A DNA stretch of 64,000 nt from Alphaproteobacteria bacterium (GCA_016869975.1 VGCZ01000008.1:70526-134525); one strand, 5' to 3'; shown: positions 1 to 10,111, counted from the first letter of the stretch. Notes: a model not told the origin generated them from the sequence alone. A program made the numbers and translations.

Positions 1-23
1 CCGAATTTCCCAGTTAGAGGGGG

Positions 24-51
24 CGTCGGAACCAAGGTTCCGACGTTTTTT
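24..51 (+). terminator. Intrinsic terminator of an upstream gene (first of two)
   Basis: A perfect inverted repeat (10-nt arms at 24-33 and 36-45) is followed directly by six T residues at 46-51. The T-run follows the stem only on the plus strand, so it should end transcription of a plus-strand gene lying left of the window. Confidence 0.8.
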
Positions 52-52
52 A

Positions 53-83
53 GGCGGGGGTCTCTGACCCCCGCCCTTTTTTT
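53..83 (+). terminator. Intrinsic terminator, second in tandem
   Basis: GC-rich stem with 10-nt arms (53-62 and 66-75), a 3-nt loop and a T-run from 77 to 83. It lies two bases after the first terminator and has the same plus-strand polarity, so the upstream gene ends in a double terminator. The minus strand lacks a T-run after either stem, so it does not serve the quinone-reductase gene. Confidence 0.8.
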
Positions 84-110
84 GTTTTCAACGCCAAGCT
101 GTGGAAAAAC

Positions 111-1091
111 CTAGGGGATATCCACCACGACGTGGCCGATCTTGCTGCCGTCCTCGACGGTGCGATGGGCTTCGGCGGTCTTCGCCAGCGACACGCGCGC
201 GGCGACATTGAACAGCGCGTTGCCGTTCGCGACCCAGCGTTCGATGTCACGGAAGCACTGCGCGCGCTGAAGCGGCGTGATGGTGTAGACCAGCACCGGC
301 CGCAGCACGACGTTCTTCACGATCGAGGCGAAGAACGGCAGATCGGCGGTGGGCGCCTTCGAGCCGTAATAGGCCAGCACACCCTCCGGCTTCAGCATCG
401 CCAGGTCCATCAGCAGGTTCTCGCCCAGCTCGACCTCGACGATGCGATCCACGCCACGACCGCCTGTGATCGCCTTCACGCGCTCCGCGACGTTCTCGCC
501 GCGATAGTTGATGACGTGATGCGCGCCCGCGGCACGGGCGTGCGCCACCTTGGCCTCGCCGCTCACCGTGGCGATAACCTCGGCGCCGGCCCAGCGCGCG
601 AGCTGCACGGCGTAGTGGCCGACGACACCCGCGCCGCCCGAGACCAGCACGGTCTGCCCGGTGGGCGAGCCGTCGGCGAACAGGCAGCGATGCGCGGTCA
701 TCACCGGGATGCCCAGGCATGCGCCCTGCGCGTCGTCGAGCCCCCGGGGCAACGGCACCGCGAACTCGGCGGGCAGCGCGCAGAGTTCCGCCGCCGTGCC
801 GCCGGCGCGCAGATAGGCGGCGTTGAACACCCAGACGCGCTCGCCGACGCGCGAGGCGGGCACGCCCGCACCGACGGCGACGATCTCGCCCGCGCCATCG
901 CTGTGCGGCACCTGTCGTTTGAGCGTCATCTTCGCGCGCAACCCCATGCGACTCTTCACGTCGGACGGATTGACCGCCGAGCTGCGCATGCGCACCACGA
1001 CCTCGCCCGTAGCAGGCGTGGGATCGGGCATGTCACCGACCACCAACACCTCGTCGGCCGGCCCATTGCGCTCGTACCAGCATGCTTTCAT
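111..1091 (-). CDS. NADPH:quinone reductase-type medium-chain dehydrogenase
   Basis: Predicted cytosolic oxidoreductase of the zinc-independent quinone reductase / zeta-crystallin branch of the MDR superfamily, 326 aa. The N-terminal GroES-like half begins MKACWYERN and contains the SSAVNPSDVKSR segment. The central Rossmann motif is SGGAGVVGHYAVQLARWAGA, and no structural-zinc cysteine cluster is visible. The start at 1091 gives a 4-nt ATGA overlap with the preceding DJ-1/PfpI gene, so the two are probably co-translated; a longer open frame upstream only shadows that gene. Such enzymes reduce quinones or enones with NADPH; the true substrate cannot be read from sequence. Confidence 0.85.
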   Translation of the reverse strand: MKACWYERNGPADEVLVVGDMPDPTPATGEVVVRMRSSAVNPSDVKSRMGLRAKMTLKRQVPHSDGAGEIVAVGAGVPASRVGERVWVFNAAYLRAGGTAAELCALPAEFAVPLPRGLDDAQGACLGIPVMTAHRCLFADGSPTGQTVLVSGGAGVVGHYAVQLARWAGAEVIATVSGEAKVAHARAAGAHHVINYRGENVAERVKAITGGRGVDRIVEVELGENLLMDLAMLKPEGVLAYYGSKAPTADLPFFASIVKNVVLRPVLVYTITPLQRAQCFRDIERWVANGNALFNVAARVSLAKTAEAHRTVEDGSKIGHVVVDIP

Positions 1092-1723
1092 CGCTTCACT
1101 CCTCCCGCGACCAGGGCCCGCGCCTTGGCGCGGATCTCCTCGTCGGCACGGCTCGCGTCGCCGCTGTCGAAAGGCGGTTGTGGGTCGTATTCGATGGCGA
1201 GTTGCATCCCGCGCGCCGTCGTCTCGTCCGTGAGTTCGGCGGCGAGCGTCAGCGCCATATCGATGCCGGCGGAGACGCCGGCGGCGGTGATCACCTTGCC
1301 GTCGCGCACGACGCGCGCGTTGGCCGGCGTGGCGCCGAACTTCTCCAGCGACTTCATCGCCCCCCAATGCGTCGTGGCGCGCTTGCCCGCGAGCAACCCG
1401 GCGGCGCCCAGGATCATCGCGCCGGTGCAGACCGAGGTCGTCCAGCGCGTCGTGGCGTCGATCGCGCGCACCCAATCGAGCGTGCGCGCGTCACTGAGCT
1501 GCGGCAGCACTTTGGTGGTGCCAGGCACGACCAGCACGTCGGCCGCGGCGACCTGGGTGAACGGCAGCGTGTCGTCGAAGACCAAGCCGGTATCGGTCCG
1601 TACCCGTGCGCCGAAGCGGCTGGCGGCCACGGCCTGGACTCCCGGCAGGCGCCAGAGCACTTCCCACGGCCCGATGGCGTCGAGCGTGGTCATGTCGTCG
1701 TAGAACAGGAAGGCGATGCGCAT
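1088..1723 (-). CDS. DJ-1/PfpI family protein (isonitrile hydratase / glutamine amidotransferase-like)
   Basis: 211 aa, class I glutamine amidotransferase-like fold. The protein opens MRIAFLFYDDMTTLDAIGP, typical of DJ-1/PfpI proteins, and the predicted nucleophile cysteine lies in the VCTGAMILG elbow, followed by GLLAGKRATTHW. It resembles the N-terminal domain of GlxA-type regulators but has no AraC DNA-binding domain, so it is more likely a stand-alone enzyme such as an isonitrile hydratase-like protein. A GGAGG-type ribosome site sits just before the chosen ATG at 1723. It is the first gene of a two-gene unit with the quinone reductase and is divergent from yebC. Confidence 0.85.
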   Translation of the reverse strand: MRIAFLFYDDMTTLDAIGPWEVLWRLPGVQAVAASRFGARVRTDTGLVFDDTLPFTQVAAADVLVVPGTTKVLPQLSDARTLDWVRAIDATTRWTTSVCTGAMILGAAGLLAGKRATTHWGAMKSLEKFGATPANARVVRDGKVITAAGVSAGIDMALTLAAELTDETTARGMQLAIEYDPQPPFDSGDASRADEEIRAKARALVAGGVKR

Positions 1724-1786
1724 GGCCGCCTCCGATATGCTAGAAAGCGCCACTAGGCAACCAACCAAGCAAGCATCCCTCGAACC

Positions 1787-2545
1787 ATGGCCGGCCATTC
1801 ACAGTTCAAGAACATCATGCACCGCAAGGGCGCTCAGGACGCCAAGCGGGCCAAGGTCTTCACCAAGCTTCTGCGCGAGATCACCACGGCAGCCAAGCAG
1901 GGGCTGCCCGACCCGGCGGCCAATCCGCGCCTGCGCGCCGCCGTGATCGCCGCGCGCGCCGGCAACATGACGCGCGACACCATCGAGCGCGCCATCAAGC
2001 GCGCCTCGGGTGTCGGCGGCGAGGCCGACTACGTGGAGATGCGCTACGAGGGCTACGGCCCGGGCGGCGTGGCGCTGATCGTCGAGGCGCTGACCGACAA
2101 CCGAAACCGTACCGCGTCGGACGTGCGCTCGACCTTCACCAAGTACGGCGGCAACATGGGCGAGAGCAACAGCGTCTCCTTCATGTTCGACCGCGTGGGC
2201 GAGTTCAAATTCCCGCTCACCGTCGGTGGCGCCGACGACGTGATGGAGAAGGCGATCGAGGCCGGCGCCGAGGACGTGCAGAGCGTCGAGGGCGAGGAGG
2301 GCTATCACGAGATCACCTGCGCCCAGGACGATTTCGCCGCCGTGCGCGAGGCGCTCGAGAAGTCGCTCGGCCAGCCGAGCAGCGCCAAGATCGTCTGGCG
2401 GCCCAAGACCACGGCGCCGATCGAGGGCGAGCAGGCGCAGAGCCTGTTCAAACTGATCGAGCAGCTCGAGGACAACGACGACGTGCAGAACGTCTACGCC
2501 AATTTCGAGATGTCCGACGCCACCATGGCGAGCCTGGCAGGGTAG
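1787..2545 (+). CDS. yebC: YebC/PmpR family transcriptional regulator
   Basis: 252 aa, full length for the family. The conserved N-terminus [20 protein letters not shown] and the later [17 protein letters not shown] segment are diagnostic. Members bind DNA as regulators, and some act on translation of difficult sequences (TACO1-like). It heads the plus-strand run yebC-ruvC-ruvA-ruvB with only 11 nt before ruvC, the usual proteobacterial arrangement, so it is probably co-transcribed with the recombination genes. Confidence 0.95.
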   Translation: MAGHSQFKNIMHRKGAQDAKRAKVFTKLLREITTAAKQGLPDPAANPRLRAAVIAARAGNMTRDTIERAIKRASGVGGEADYVEMRYEGYGPGGVALIVEALTDNRNRTASDVRSTFTKYGGNMGESNSVSFMFDRVGEFKFPLTVGGADDVMEKAIEAGAEDVQSVEGEEGYHEITCAQDDFAAVREALEKSLGQPSSAKIVWRPKTTAPIEGEQAQSLFKLIEQLEDNDDVQNVYANFEMSDATMASLAG

Positions 2546-2556
2546 GGACGTCCTCC

Positions 2557-3183
2557 ATGCGCCTGATCGGTCTCGACCCTGGACTGCGCAACACCGGCTG
2601 GGGTGTGATCGAGTCGGAGGGCAGCCGTCTGCGTTTCGTGGCCTGTGGCGTCGTGCACTCCGACGACGCGCTGTCCCTGGCCGAGCGGCTGTGCCAGCTC
2701 TTCGATGGCGTGAGCGACGCGATCCGGGAGTGGCGACCGGTGGAAGCGGCGGTCGAGGAGACCTTCGTCAACAAGAACCCCAACTCGACGCTCAAGCTCG
2801 GCCAGGCGCGCGGCGCGGTGCTGATGGCGCCGGCCAAGCTCGGGTTGGCGGTGATCGAGTACGGCGCCAACCACATCAAGAAATCCGTGGTCGGTGTCGG
2901 CCACGCCGAGAAGCAGCAGGTCGAGCTGATGGTCTCGCGCCTGCTGCCCGGTGTGAGCGCCACCGCCGACGCCGCCGATGCGCTCGCCGTCGCGATCTGC
3001 CACGCCCATCACCGCCGCACCGGCCGCAAGTGGGTCGAGGGCAAGGTGCAGGCCGGCGCCGAAGGCGGCGAGGTCGGCGCGGTACGTGGCGGACGCGTCG
3101 GCGCGGGCCGCGGCAAGAGCGGCTTGCGCGGCTCGCAAGCCGAATGGGAGCGCGCCATGCTGGCACGGGCGACCAAAAGATGA
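2557..3183 (+). CDS. ruvC: Crossover junction endodeoxyribonuclease RuvC
   Basis: Resolves Holliday junctions by symmetrical cleavage after RuvAB branch migration. Acidic catalytic residues are visible at D7 ([10 protein letters not shown]), E67/E68 (AAVEETF) and D138/D141 ([10 protein letters not shown]). At 208 aa it is longer than the roughly 170-aa enterobacterial enzyme because of a C-terminal tail after the catalytic core that is rich in Gly, Arg, Lys and Ala. The TGA stop overlaps the ruvA start as ATGA, implying translational coupling. Confidence 0.97.
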   Translation: MRLIGLDPGLRNTGWGVIESEGSRLRFVACGVVHSDDALSLAERLCQLFDGVSDAIREWRPVEAAVEETFVNKNPNSTLKLGQARGAVLMAPAKLGLAVIEYGANHIKKSVVGVGHAEKQQVELMVSRLLPGVSATADAADALAVAICHAHHRRTGRKWVEGKVQAGAEGGEVGAVRGGRVGAGRGKSGLRGSQAEWERAMLARATKR

Positions 3184-3797
3184 TCGGCAGGCTGCGCGGC
3201 ACCATCGAGCAGGTTGAAGAGGATGCCTGCGTCGTCGACGTCAACGGCGTGGGCTACGTCGTGCATGCCTCTGCGCGCACCCTGCGCGAACTCTCTCCGG
3301 GCGTCGAAGCTCGGCTGCTGGTCGAGACCGTGGTGCGCGAGGACGCGATCCTGCTCTACGGCTTCATCGCCGGGTCCGAGCGCGACTGGTTCCGCATCCT
3401 CACCACAGTGCAAGGCGTCGGTGCCAAGGTGGCGTTGTCGCTGCTTTCCACGCTGGCGCCCGACGAACTCGCCTCGGCCATCGTCGCGCAGGACAAGGCC
3501 TCGCTGAACCGCGCGGCGGGCGTCGGCCCCAAACTCGCCGCGCGCCTGACTACCGAGCTCAAGGACAAGGCCACGCAATGGGGCGCGATCCCCGGCGCGC
3601 GCGCCACGACCGCACCGAAGGCTGACTCGCCCGTGTCCGCGCCCTCCGCCAACGAAGACGCGATCTCCGCCCTGGTCAATCTCGGCTACAAGCGCATGGA
3701 AGCCTTCGGCGCCATCGCCCGCGTCGCCCAGCGCCTGGGCGCCGACGCCAAGATCGACGCGCTCATCCGCGAGGGGCTGCGCGAACTGGCGCGTTGA
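3180..3797 (+). CDS. ruvA: Holliday junction branch migration protein RuvA
   Basis: 205 aa. The tetrameric junction-binding subunit that loads RuvB. The N-terminal OB-fold begins [11 protein letters not shown]; helix-hairpin-helix segments are visible around [16 protein letters not shown] and [16 protein letters not shown]; the C-terminal RuvB-binding domain follows a flexible linker rich in Ala, Pro and Ser. The start at 3180 overlaps the ruvC stop. An inverted-repeat-bearing gap of 167 nt separates it from ruvB. Confidence 0.96.
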   Translation: MIGRLRGTIEQVEEDACVVDVNGVGYVVHASARTLRELSPGVEARLLVETVVREDAILLYGFIAGSERDWFRILTTVQGVGAKVALSLLSTLAPDELASAIVAQDKASLNRAAGVGPKLAARLTTELKDKATQWGAIPGARATTAPKADSPVSAPSANEDAISALVNLGYKRMEAFGAIARVAQRLGADAKIDALIREGLRELAR

Positions 3798-3802
3798 TTA
3801 CT

Positions 3803-3876
3803 CTCTCCTCCTCGGGAGAGCGATTGCATATCACTGGACTGTCTTTGTCCTACCTTTCCCCTCCGGGGGAAGGTAG
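3803..3876. repeat. Two REP-like palindromes between ruvA and ruvB
   Basis: A short palindrome at 3803-3820 (arms CTCTCC/GGAGAG) is followed by a longer one at 3850-3876 (arms CTACCTTTCCCC and its near-complement, one mismatch). Both resemble the CTCTCCCC...GGGGAGAG family seen in other gaps of this window. There is no T-run after either, so they are not classical terminators. Confidence 0.6.
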
Positions 3877-3964
3877 TGGCGCTCGGAACGGCGTGGTAAA
3901 GAGCACCTGACTGAACCCTCCGCCCTGCCGTCCGGGGCCAATCGCGTCGAAACGACCGCATCAG

Positions 3965-5017
3965 ATGACCGCCAAGGATTCCGACCGCCTGATCTCCCGC
4001 GCCAAGGGCGAGGAAGACGCCGCAGAGCTGAAGCTGCGGCCGCAGGCGCTCGACGATTTCGTCGGCCAGAAGCAGGTGCGCGAGAACCTCAAGGTGTTCA
4101 TCTCCGCCGCCCGCGCGCGTGGCGAGCCGCTCGACCACACGCTGTTTCATGGGCCGCCGGGCCTAGGCAAGACGACCTTGTCGCAGATCGTGGCGAAGGA
4201 GATGGGCGCGGGCTTTCGCGCCACGTCGGGGCCGGTGATCGCCAAGGCCGGCGACCTCGCCTCGATGCTGACCAATCTCGAGCGCGGCGACGTCTTCTTC
4301 ATCGACGAGATCCATCGCCTCAATCCCGCGGTCGAGGAGATCCTCTATTCTGCGATGGAGGACTTCCAGCTCGACATCATGATCGGCGAGGGACCGGCAG
4401 CGCGCTCGGTGCGCATCGATCTGCCGCCGTTCACCTTGGTCGGCGCCACGACGCGTTCGGGCCTGATGACCACGCCCTTGCGCGAGCGCTTCGGCATTCC
4501 GATGCGCATGGATTTCTATACCGCCGACGAGCTCGAGACGATCGTGCGCCGCGCCGCGCGCGTGCTGAAGATCGAGATGAACGACGATGGCGCCGCCGAG
4601 ATCGCCAAGCGCAGCCGCGGCACGCCGCGCGTCGCCAACCGCCTGCTGCGCCGCGTGCGCGACTTCGCCTCGGTCGCCGATCACGGCGTCGTCACCGCCA
4701 AGATCGCCGACGCGGCGCTCAAGCGACTCGAGGTCGACGCGCTGGGCCTCGACCTGATGGACCGGCGCTATCTGGGCTGCATCGCCGAGAAATACGGCGG
4801 CGGGCCGGTGGGCGTCGAGACCTTGTCGGCGGCGCTGTCGGAGGAGCGCGACGTCATCGAGGACGTGATCGAGCCATACCTCATGCAGCTCGGCCTGCTG
4901 ATGCGCACGCCGCGCGGGCGCATGCTGGCCGAAGGTGGCTGGAAGCATATCGGCCTGCCTGTGCCCAAGACGACACGCACGCAGCTCGACCTGCTGGATC
5001 GCGAGACCGAGTCGTGA
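3965..5017 (+). CDS. ruvB: Holliday junction branch migration ATPase RuvB
   Basis: 350 aa AAA+ motor that drives branch migration with RuvA. The Walker A motif GPPGLGKTT is at about residues 63-71, Walker B is [10 protein letters not shown], and the sensor/arginine-finger segment [18 protein letters not shown] follows. The C-terminal winged helix ends the protein. Full length and intact. A 70-nt palindrome separates it from ybgC. Confidence 0.97.
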   Translation: MTAKDSDRLISRAKGEEDAAELKLRPQALDDFVGQKQVRENLKVFISAARARGEPLDHTLFHGPPGLGKTTLSQIVAKEMGAGFRATSGPVIAKAGDLASMLTNLERGDVFFIDEIHRLNPAVEEILYSAMEDFQLDIMIGEGPAARSVRIDLPPFTLVGATTRSGLMTTPLRERFGIPMRMDFYTADELETIVRRAARVLKIEMNDDGAAEIAKRSRGTPRVANRLLRRVRDFASVADHGVVTAKIADAALKRLEVDALGLDLMDRRYLGCIAEKYGGGPVGVETLSAALSEERDVIEDVIEPYLMQLGLLMRTPRGRMLAEGGWKHIGLPVPKTTRTQLDLLDRETES

Positions 5018-5022
5018 GCGGT

Positions 5023-5092
5023 CTGTCATCCCGGGCGCAGCGAGGGATCTATCCTTTGCAGCCTGGATCCCTCGCTGCGCTCGGGATGACAG
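5023..5092. repeat. Long palindrome, CATCCCGAGCG family, copy 1
   Basis: Arms 5023-5049 and 5066-5092 are complementary at 26 of 27 positions with a 16-nt loop. The same sequence recurs at 24871-24939 and 29416-29475. It lies wholly between the ruvB stop and the ybgC start, and the inferred mRNA stem ends 16 nt before the ybgC ATG. Confidence 0.85.
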
Positions 5093-5108
5093 GACGGGCG
5101 GGCGCGAT

Positions 5109-5546
5109 ATGACCGCCAAGGCCCATATCCTGCCGCTGCGCGTCTACTACGAGGACACCGACGCCGCCGGCGTCGTCTATCACGCCAACTACCTGCGCTT
5201 TATGGAGCGCGGGCGCGCCGAGTTCCTGCGCGAGCTTGGCCACGATCTCACAGCGCTGCGCGCGGGCAGCGGCATCAACTGGGCGGTGAAGCGGCTCGCC
5301 ATCGAGTACATCGCGCCCGGACGGCTCGACGATGCGCTGCTGGTGGTGACCACGGTTGAGGCGTTGCGCGGCGCGTCGGTCGATCTGCGCCAGCAGGTGA
5401 AGCGCGGCGACACGATGTTGACCGATTCGACGCTGACACTGGTGTGCATGAATGAAGCGGGCCGTCCGGTTCGCCTGCCGTCCGACGCACGGCGGGCGCT
5501 CGGTGAGCGAACGACCGCGGATCGCGACGACGTGACGCCCGATTGA
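5109..5546 (+). CDS. ybgC: YbgC-type acyl-CoA thioesterase (Tol-Pal associated)
   Basis: 145 aa hotdog-fold thioesterase. The 4HBT signature VYYEDTDAAGVVYHANYLRFMERGR includes the catalytic Asp of the DTDAAGVVYH motif. Members hydrolyse short-chain acyl-CoA or interact with phospholipid metabolism, and classically precede tolQRAB, as here. The start at 5109 is chosen because the longer open frame would translate the palindrome at 5023-5092 and overlap ruvB. The tolQ start follows after 96 nt. Confidence 0.93.
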   Translation: MTAKAHILPLRVYYEDTDAAGVVYHANYLRFMERGRAEFLRELGHDLTALRAGSGINWAVKRLAIEYIAPGRLDDALLVVTTVEALRGASVDLRQQVKRGDTMLTDSTLTLVCMNEAGRPVRLPSDARRALGERTTADRDDVTPD

Positions 5547-5642
5547 TCAACAAAAACAACGCGGTGTTGCCGAAATGCAACGGGCGGCGCCGCCAAGGTG
5601 CCATATTCTGCCGCTAACCCCTCTCTCCCTCTTGGAGCTCGC

Positions 5643-6445
5643 ATGGATCCGGTGATCTTTCTCGCGCAGGTGACGCCGGCACCGGCGCCCGCGCCCGTTC
5701 CCTCGGTACCGCTCACCCCGCCGCCCGGCACTGGCGCGGCCGCCACCGCGTTCGGCGGCCAGGCGATCGACGTCAGCTTCGTCGGCATGTTCATGCACGC
5801 CCATATCGTCGTGCAGATCGTGATGATCATGTTGCTGCTCGCCTCGGTGTGGTGCTGGGCGATCATCTTCGAGAAGACCATCCGGCTGCGCGCGCTGCGC
5901 AAGAAGGCCGACGAATTCGAGAACACGTTCTGGTCGGGCGTTTCACTCGACGACCTCTACGATCGTGTCGGCGCCAAGCCCAGCGATCCGCTGGGCAGCG
6001 TCTTTGCCTCGGCGATGCGGGAGTGGCGCCGCACCTTGTCGAAAGGCCTCGCGCAATCGGCGGCGACGCGCGCCAATCTGCGCGCGCGTATCGAGCAGGT
6101 GATGACCGTCACCGTGCAGCGCGAGATGGAGGCCATCGAGAAACGCATGACCTTCCTCGCCTCGACCGGCGCGGCGGCGCCCTTCGTCGGCCTGTTCGGC
6201 ACGGTGTGGGGCATCATGACCGCCTTCCAGGGCATCGCGATCTCCAAGAACACCTCGCTCGCGGTCGTGGCGCCGGGCATCGCCGAGGCGCTGTTCGCGA
6301 CGGCCCTGGGACTCGTCGCGGCGATCCCCGCGGTGCTCGCCTACAACAAGATCAGCAGCGATATCGGGCGCTTTGGCCAACGACTCGAGAATTTCGCCGT
6401 CGAGTTTGGCACCATACTCTCGCGTCAGCTCGAGGAGGCCGCCTG

Positions 6446-6446
<1 letters not shown>
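5643..6446 (+). CDS. tolQ: Tol-Pal system inner-membrane proton-channel protein TolQ
   Basis: 267 aa, MotA/TolQ/ExbB family. After an Ala/Pro-rich N-terminal stretch unlike enterobacterial TolQ, the first membrane segment (HIVVQIVMIMLLLASVWCWA) is followed by a long cytoplasmic loop and two further segments containing TGAAAPFVGLFGTVWGIM and the C-terminal GIAEALFATALGLVAAIPA. With TolR it forms the proton-motive-force motor of Tol-Pal. The start at 5643 follows a GGAGCT ribosome site; an upstream in-frame ATG at 5598 is less likely. The stop overlaps the tolR ATG. Confidence 0.95.
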
Positions 6447-6973
<527 letters not shown>

Positions 6974-6996
6974 TCGCGCGAGGGTGAGACCCGGCG

Positions 6997-8064
6997 ATGA
7001 ACGGACGCGGCAGCGGCACAGGCGACATCGGCACACCGGCCATCGTGTCGGCGAGCCTGCATGTCGTTGTGCTGGCGTTCGCTATCTTCGGTCTGCCGAG
7101 CTTCACCAAGCCGCTCGTTGAGCAGCCGGCGGAGGTCGAGATCATCGACGCCTCGGAGATCGGCAAGCACAGCGCCGCGCCCAAGGTCGCGCCGCCCACG
7201 CCGCAGGACAAGGCCCTGCCGCAGAAGGACGAGCCGACGCCGCCGACGCCCATGAAGTCGCCGGATCCGGCCGCTGCGCCACCGCCGCCCACGCCGCCCA
7301 AGCCGCAGCTCGCCGACGCGCTGCCGCCACCACCGCCGCCGCCGCCTCCGCCGACGATCCCCAAGGTCGAGACGCCCAAGCCGCCGGAGCCGCCGAAGGT
7401 GCCGGATCCGCCAAAGGTCGCCGACGCGGAGCCGCTGAAGCCCAAGCCGCCGGAGCCACCCAAGCCCGAGCCCAAGCCGCCCGAGCCACCGCCGCCTCAG
7501 CCCAAGCCACCTGAGCCGCCGAAGCCGAAGCCACCGGAGCCGCCGAAACCACCGGCGCCGCCCAAGCCGCCGCCGCCCGCGCCCAAGCCCAAGGCGCAGT
7601 CGCTCGACGACATCCTCGCCGACGCCTCGAAGACGCCGGCGCCACCGACCCCCAATATCGATCGTCGCAACGCACCGGTCGGCCGCTCCGATCCGCAGGC
7701 CAAGCCCAACCCGCAGCCGCCGGCGCGCGGGCCGCAGACGGCCAGCGTTAACGCGCCCAAGCTGACCCAGAGCGAGGAATGGGCGGTGGTGCAGAAGATC
7801 CGGCCGTGCTGGAACCCGCCGCTGGGGGCTAAGGACGCTGACAAGCTGGCCATCGAGATCGCCGGTTCGATCGGCCGCGACGGTCGCGTGCTGGAGGCCA
7901 AGATCGTCGACGAGAGCCGCATGCGCGACAGCTTCTACGCCGCCGCCGCCAACGCAGCCCTGCGCGCCACGCTCAACCCGCGCTGCCAGCCCTGGCCGCT
8001 GCCGCCCGAGAAGTACGAGACGTGGAAAACCTTCCGCTTCACCTTCGATCCCCGGTTTTTCTGA
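6997..8064 (+). CDS. tolA: TolA-like energy-transducing protein (TonB/TolA C-terminal fold)
   Basis: 355 aa. One N-terminal membrane anchor (IVSASLHVVVLAFAIFGL), a very long Pro/Lys/Glu-rich central region built of PKPPEPPKP-like repeats (about residues 70-200), and a C-terminal globular domain (KLTQSEEWAVVQKIRPCWNPP) typical of alphaproteobacterial TolA. The proline region would span the periplasm in an extended form, in place of the long helix of enterobacterial TolA. It lies between tolR and tolB and transmits TolQR energy to TolB/Pal. Confidence 0.9.
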   Translation: MNGRGSGTGDIGTPAIVSASLHVVVLAFAIFGLPSFTKPLVEQPAEVEIIDASEIGKHSAAPKVAPPTPQDKALPQKDEPTPPTPMKSPDPAAAPPPPTPPKPQLADALPPPPPPPPPPTIPKVETPKPPEPPKVPDPPKVADAEPLKPKPPEPPKPEPKPPEPPPPQPKPPEPPKPKPPEPPKPPAPPKPPPPAPKPKAQSLDDILADASKTPAPPTPNIDRRNAPVGRSDPQAKPNPQPPARGPQTASVNAPKLTQSEEWAVVQKIRPCWNPPLGAKDADKLAIEIAGSIGRDGRVLEAKIVDESRMRDSFYAAAANAALRATLNPRCQPWPLPPEKYETWKTFRFTFDPRFF

Positions 8065-8115
8065 CGCCGATGATCGCCTATGAAGACCATGCGACCTGAG
8101 CCAATGAGGAGCGCG

Positions 8116-9435
8116 ATGAGCCCCCGAACGACGCTTCGCACCCTGCTGACCGCCGTGCTGGCACTGCTGATCGCGCTGCCAGCCGCGGCCGAACTGCGCC
8201 TGCGCATCACGCCCGGCGCCAATCCACCGCCGATGCCGATCGCCATCACCGATTTCGTCGGCGATCCAGCGGGCGCGCAGATCTCGCAGGTGATCGCCGC
8301 CGACCTCGAACGCTCCGGCCTGTTCCGCATCGTCGACAAGGGCGCCTTCATCGAGAAGATCACCGATCCCAACCGCGCGCCACGTTTCGCCGACTGGCGC
8401 CAGATCGGCGCCGACGCGCTGGTCGTGGGCTCGGCCAACATGACCGCCGACGGCCGCCTGCAGGTCGCCTTCCGGCTGTGGGACGTAGCCGCCGGCACGC
8501 AGGCCGCGGGCTTGAGCTACTTCACCCAGCCGCAGCACTGGCGCCGCGTCGCGCACATCATCGCCGACCAGATCTTCAAGACCATCACCGGCGAGGAGGG
8601 CTTCTTCGATACCCGCGTCGTCTACGTCGCCGAAAGCGGCCCGGGCAACGCCCGCGTCAAGCGGCTCGCGATCATGGACCAGGACGGCGCCAACAACCGC
8701 TTCCTCACCGACGGCCGCTCGCTGGTGCTCACGCCGCGCTTCTCGCCGACGCTGCAGGAGATCGTCTACATGTCCTATCAGGGCGGCTCGCCGCGCGTGT
8801 ACATCATGAACGTCGACAGCGCGCGTCAGGAGCTGCTGGGCAACTTCCCCGGCATGACCTTCGCGCCGCGCTTCTCACCCGACGGCAACCGCGTGGTGAT
8901 GAGCCTGGAGCGCGACGGCAACTCCGACATCTATGTGATGGACGTGCGCTCGCGCTCGATCAACCGGCTCACCAACCATCCCGCGATCGACACCTCGCCG
9001 AGCTTCTCGCCCGAAGGCGACAAGATCGTCTTCAACTCCGATCGTGGCGGCAGCCAGCAGATCTATGTCATGAGCGCCGGCGGCGGCGAGCCGACCCGTG
9101 TCAGCTTCGGCACCGGCCGCTACACGACGCCGGTATGGTCGCCGCGCGGCGACTACATCGCCTTTACCAAGCAGGATGGTGGCAGCTTCTCGATCGGCGT
9201 CATGCGGCCCGACGGCAGCGGCGAGCGCGTGCTGGCGACCAGCTATCTCGACGAGGGCCCGACCTGGGCGCCCAATGGCCGCTATCTGATGTTCTTCCGC
9301 CAGGCGCCCAACGCGCGCGGTCAGGCCGGCGCGGTGCGCCTGTTCATGGTCGATATCACGGGCCAGAACCTGCGGCCTGTCCCAACCGCCGGCGATGCCT
9401 CCGATCCCGCCTGGTCGCCGCTTATTCCACAATAG
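8116..9435 (+). CDS. tolB: Tol-Pal system periplasmic protein TolB
   Basis: 439 aa with a Sec signal peptide ending near LIALPAAAE, an N-terminal anticodon-binding-like domain ([10 protein letters not shown]) and a six-bladed beta-propeller with repeated TolB signatures such as [21 protein letters not shown] and [21 protein letters not shown]. It binds Pal and TolA. I prefer the ATG at 8116 because AGGAG lies 4 nt upstream; an in-frame ATG at 8080 would add 12 residues. The following 197-nt gap holds a promoter-like site before pal. Confidence 0.95.
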   Translation: MSPRTTLRTLLTAVLALLIALPAAAELRLRITPGANPPPMPIAITDFVGDPAGAQISQVIAADLERSGLFRIVDKGAFIEKITDPNRAPRFADWRQIGADALVVGSANMTADGRLQVAFRLWDVAAGTQAAGLSYFTQPQHWRRVAHIIADQIFKTITGEEGFFDTRVVYVAESGPGNARVKRLAIMDQDGANNRFLTDGRSLVLTPRFSPTLQEIVYMSYQGGSPRVYIMNVDSARQELLGNFPGMTFAPRFSPDGNRVVMSLERDGNSDIYVMDVRSRSINRLTNHPAIDTSPSFSPEGDKIVFNSDRGGSQQIYVMSAGGGEPTRVSFGTGRYTTPVWSPRGDYIAFTKQDGGSFSIGVMRPDGSGERVLATSYLDEGPTWAPNGRYLMFFRQAPNARGQAGAVRLFMVDITGQNLRPVPTAGDASDPAWSPLIPQ

Positions 9436-9472
9436 GGCAGAACTATGGCAATTGAGGCAAGATAGTGGCATC

Positions 9473-9501
9473 TTGAAACAGTACCCGCTCCGGACTAGAT
9501 G
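9473..9501 (+). promoter_or_regulatory. Candidate sigma-70 promoter for pal-ybgF
   Basis: TTGAAA at 9473-9478 and TAGATG at 9496-9501 are separated by 17 nt, close to the housekeeping consensus. The site lies in the tolB-pal gap, so pal may be expressed at higher level than the rest of the tol operon. Prediction by motif only. Confidence 0.5.
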
Positions 9502-9545
9502 CTGCCCGGGGTGTGGCGCGTAGTTCGAGTCACATGAGGAAGGCG

Positions 9546-9568
9546 TGGGTAAGACGGTTACCCATTTT
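9546..9568 (+). promoter_or_regulatory. Terminator-like hairpin in the pal leader
   Basis: Perfect 7-nt arms TGGGTAA (9546-9552) and TTACCCA (9558-9564) with a 5-nt loop, followed by TTTT. It lies downstream of the candidate promoter and upstream of pal, so it could end tolB read-through, attenuate pal, or stabilise its mRNA. Confidence 0.45.
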
Positions 9569-9632
9569 AACTGACCGTCCCAAGCGTGAAGAGACGTGGC
9601 GGCGCCCCCGCTGTCGCGCAGGAGAGAAAACA

Positions 9633-10088
9633 ATGCGATTGAAGATGCTCGGCGCCGTCGGCGTCATCCTGCTTGCAGCGGCTTGCACCAACCCAGACCG
9701 CCCCGACACCGCGGCCACTGGCCGGGCGGCGCCCGGTTCGGTCGCCGAGTTCCAGCAGGTGGTCGGCGATCGCGTGTTCTTCGACCTCGATAGCTCGCAG
9801 TTGCGCCCCGACGCGCGCGAGACGCTGACCAAGCAGGCCACCTGGCTGAAGCAGTACACCAACTACGCCGTCACCGTGGAAGGCCATGCCGACGAGCGCG
9901 GCACGCGCGAGTACAACTTGGCGCTGGGCGCCCGCCGCGCCCAGACGATCTCCAGCTACCTCGCCGCGCAGGGCCTGCCGGCCACCCGTATGAAGACCAT
10001 CAGCTACGGCAAGGAGCGCCCCGAAGTGGTCGGCTCCGACGAAGGCGCCTGGTCGCGCAACCGCCGCGGCGTGACCACGCTGCAATAG
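9633..10088 (+). CDS. pal: Peptidoglycan-associated lipoprotein Pal
   Basis: 151 aa outer-membrane lipoprotein. The lipobox LLAAAC places the lipidated cysteine at residue 18. The OmpA-like peptidoglycan-binding domain is intact: VFFDLDSSQL near the start, then TVEGHADERGTREYNLALGA and ARRAQTISSYL. It anchors the outer membrane to the cell wall and docks TolB and TolA. The start at 9633 is preceded by AGGAGA; an intrinsic terminator follows the gene. Confidence 0.97.
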   Translation: MRLKMLGAVGVILLAAACTNPDRPDTAATGRAAPGSVAEFQQVVGDRVFFDLDSSQLRPDARETLTKQATWLKQYTNYAVTVEGHADERGTREYNLALGARRAQTISSYLAAQGLPATRMKTISYGKERPEVVGSDEGAWSRNRRGVTTLQ

Positions 10089-10111
10089 TCGCTCGCGCGA
10101 CTCCGGATAGC

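Noticed and set aside
24..75. Palindrome as a LexA-type operator
   Set aside because: The GAAC/GTTC halves are too close for a LexA site and a T-run follows, so it is a terminator.
3803..3876. Tandem palindromes as an intrinsic terminator of ruvA
   Set aside because: No T-run follows either stem, and the sequence matches the dispersed REP family.
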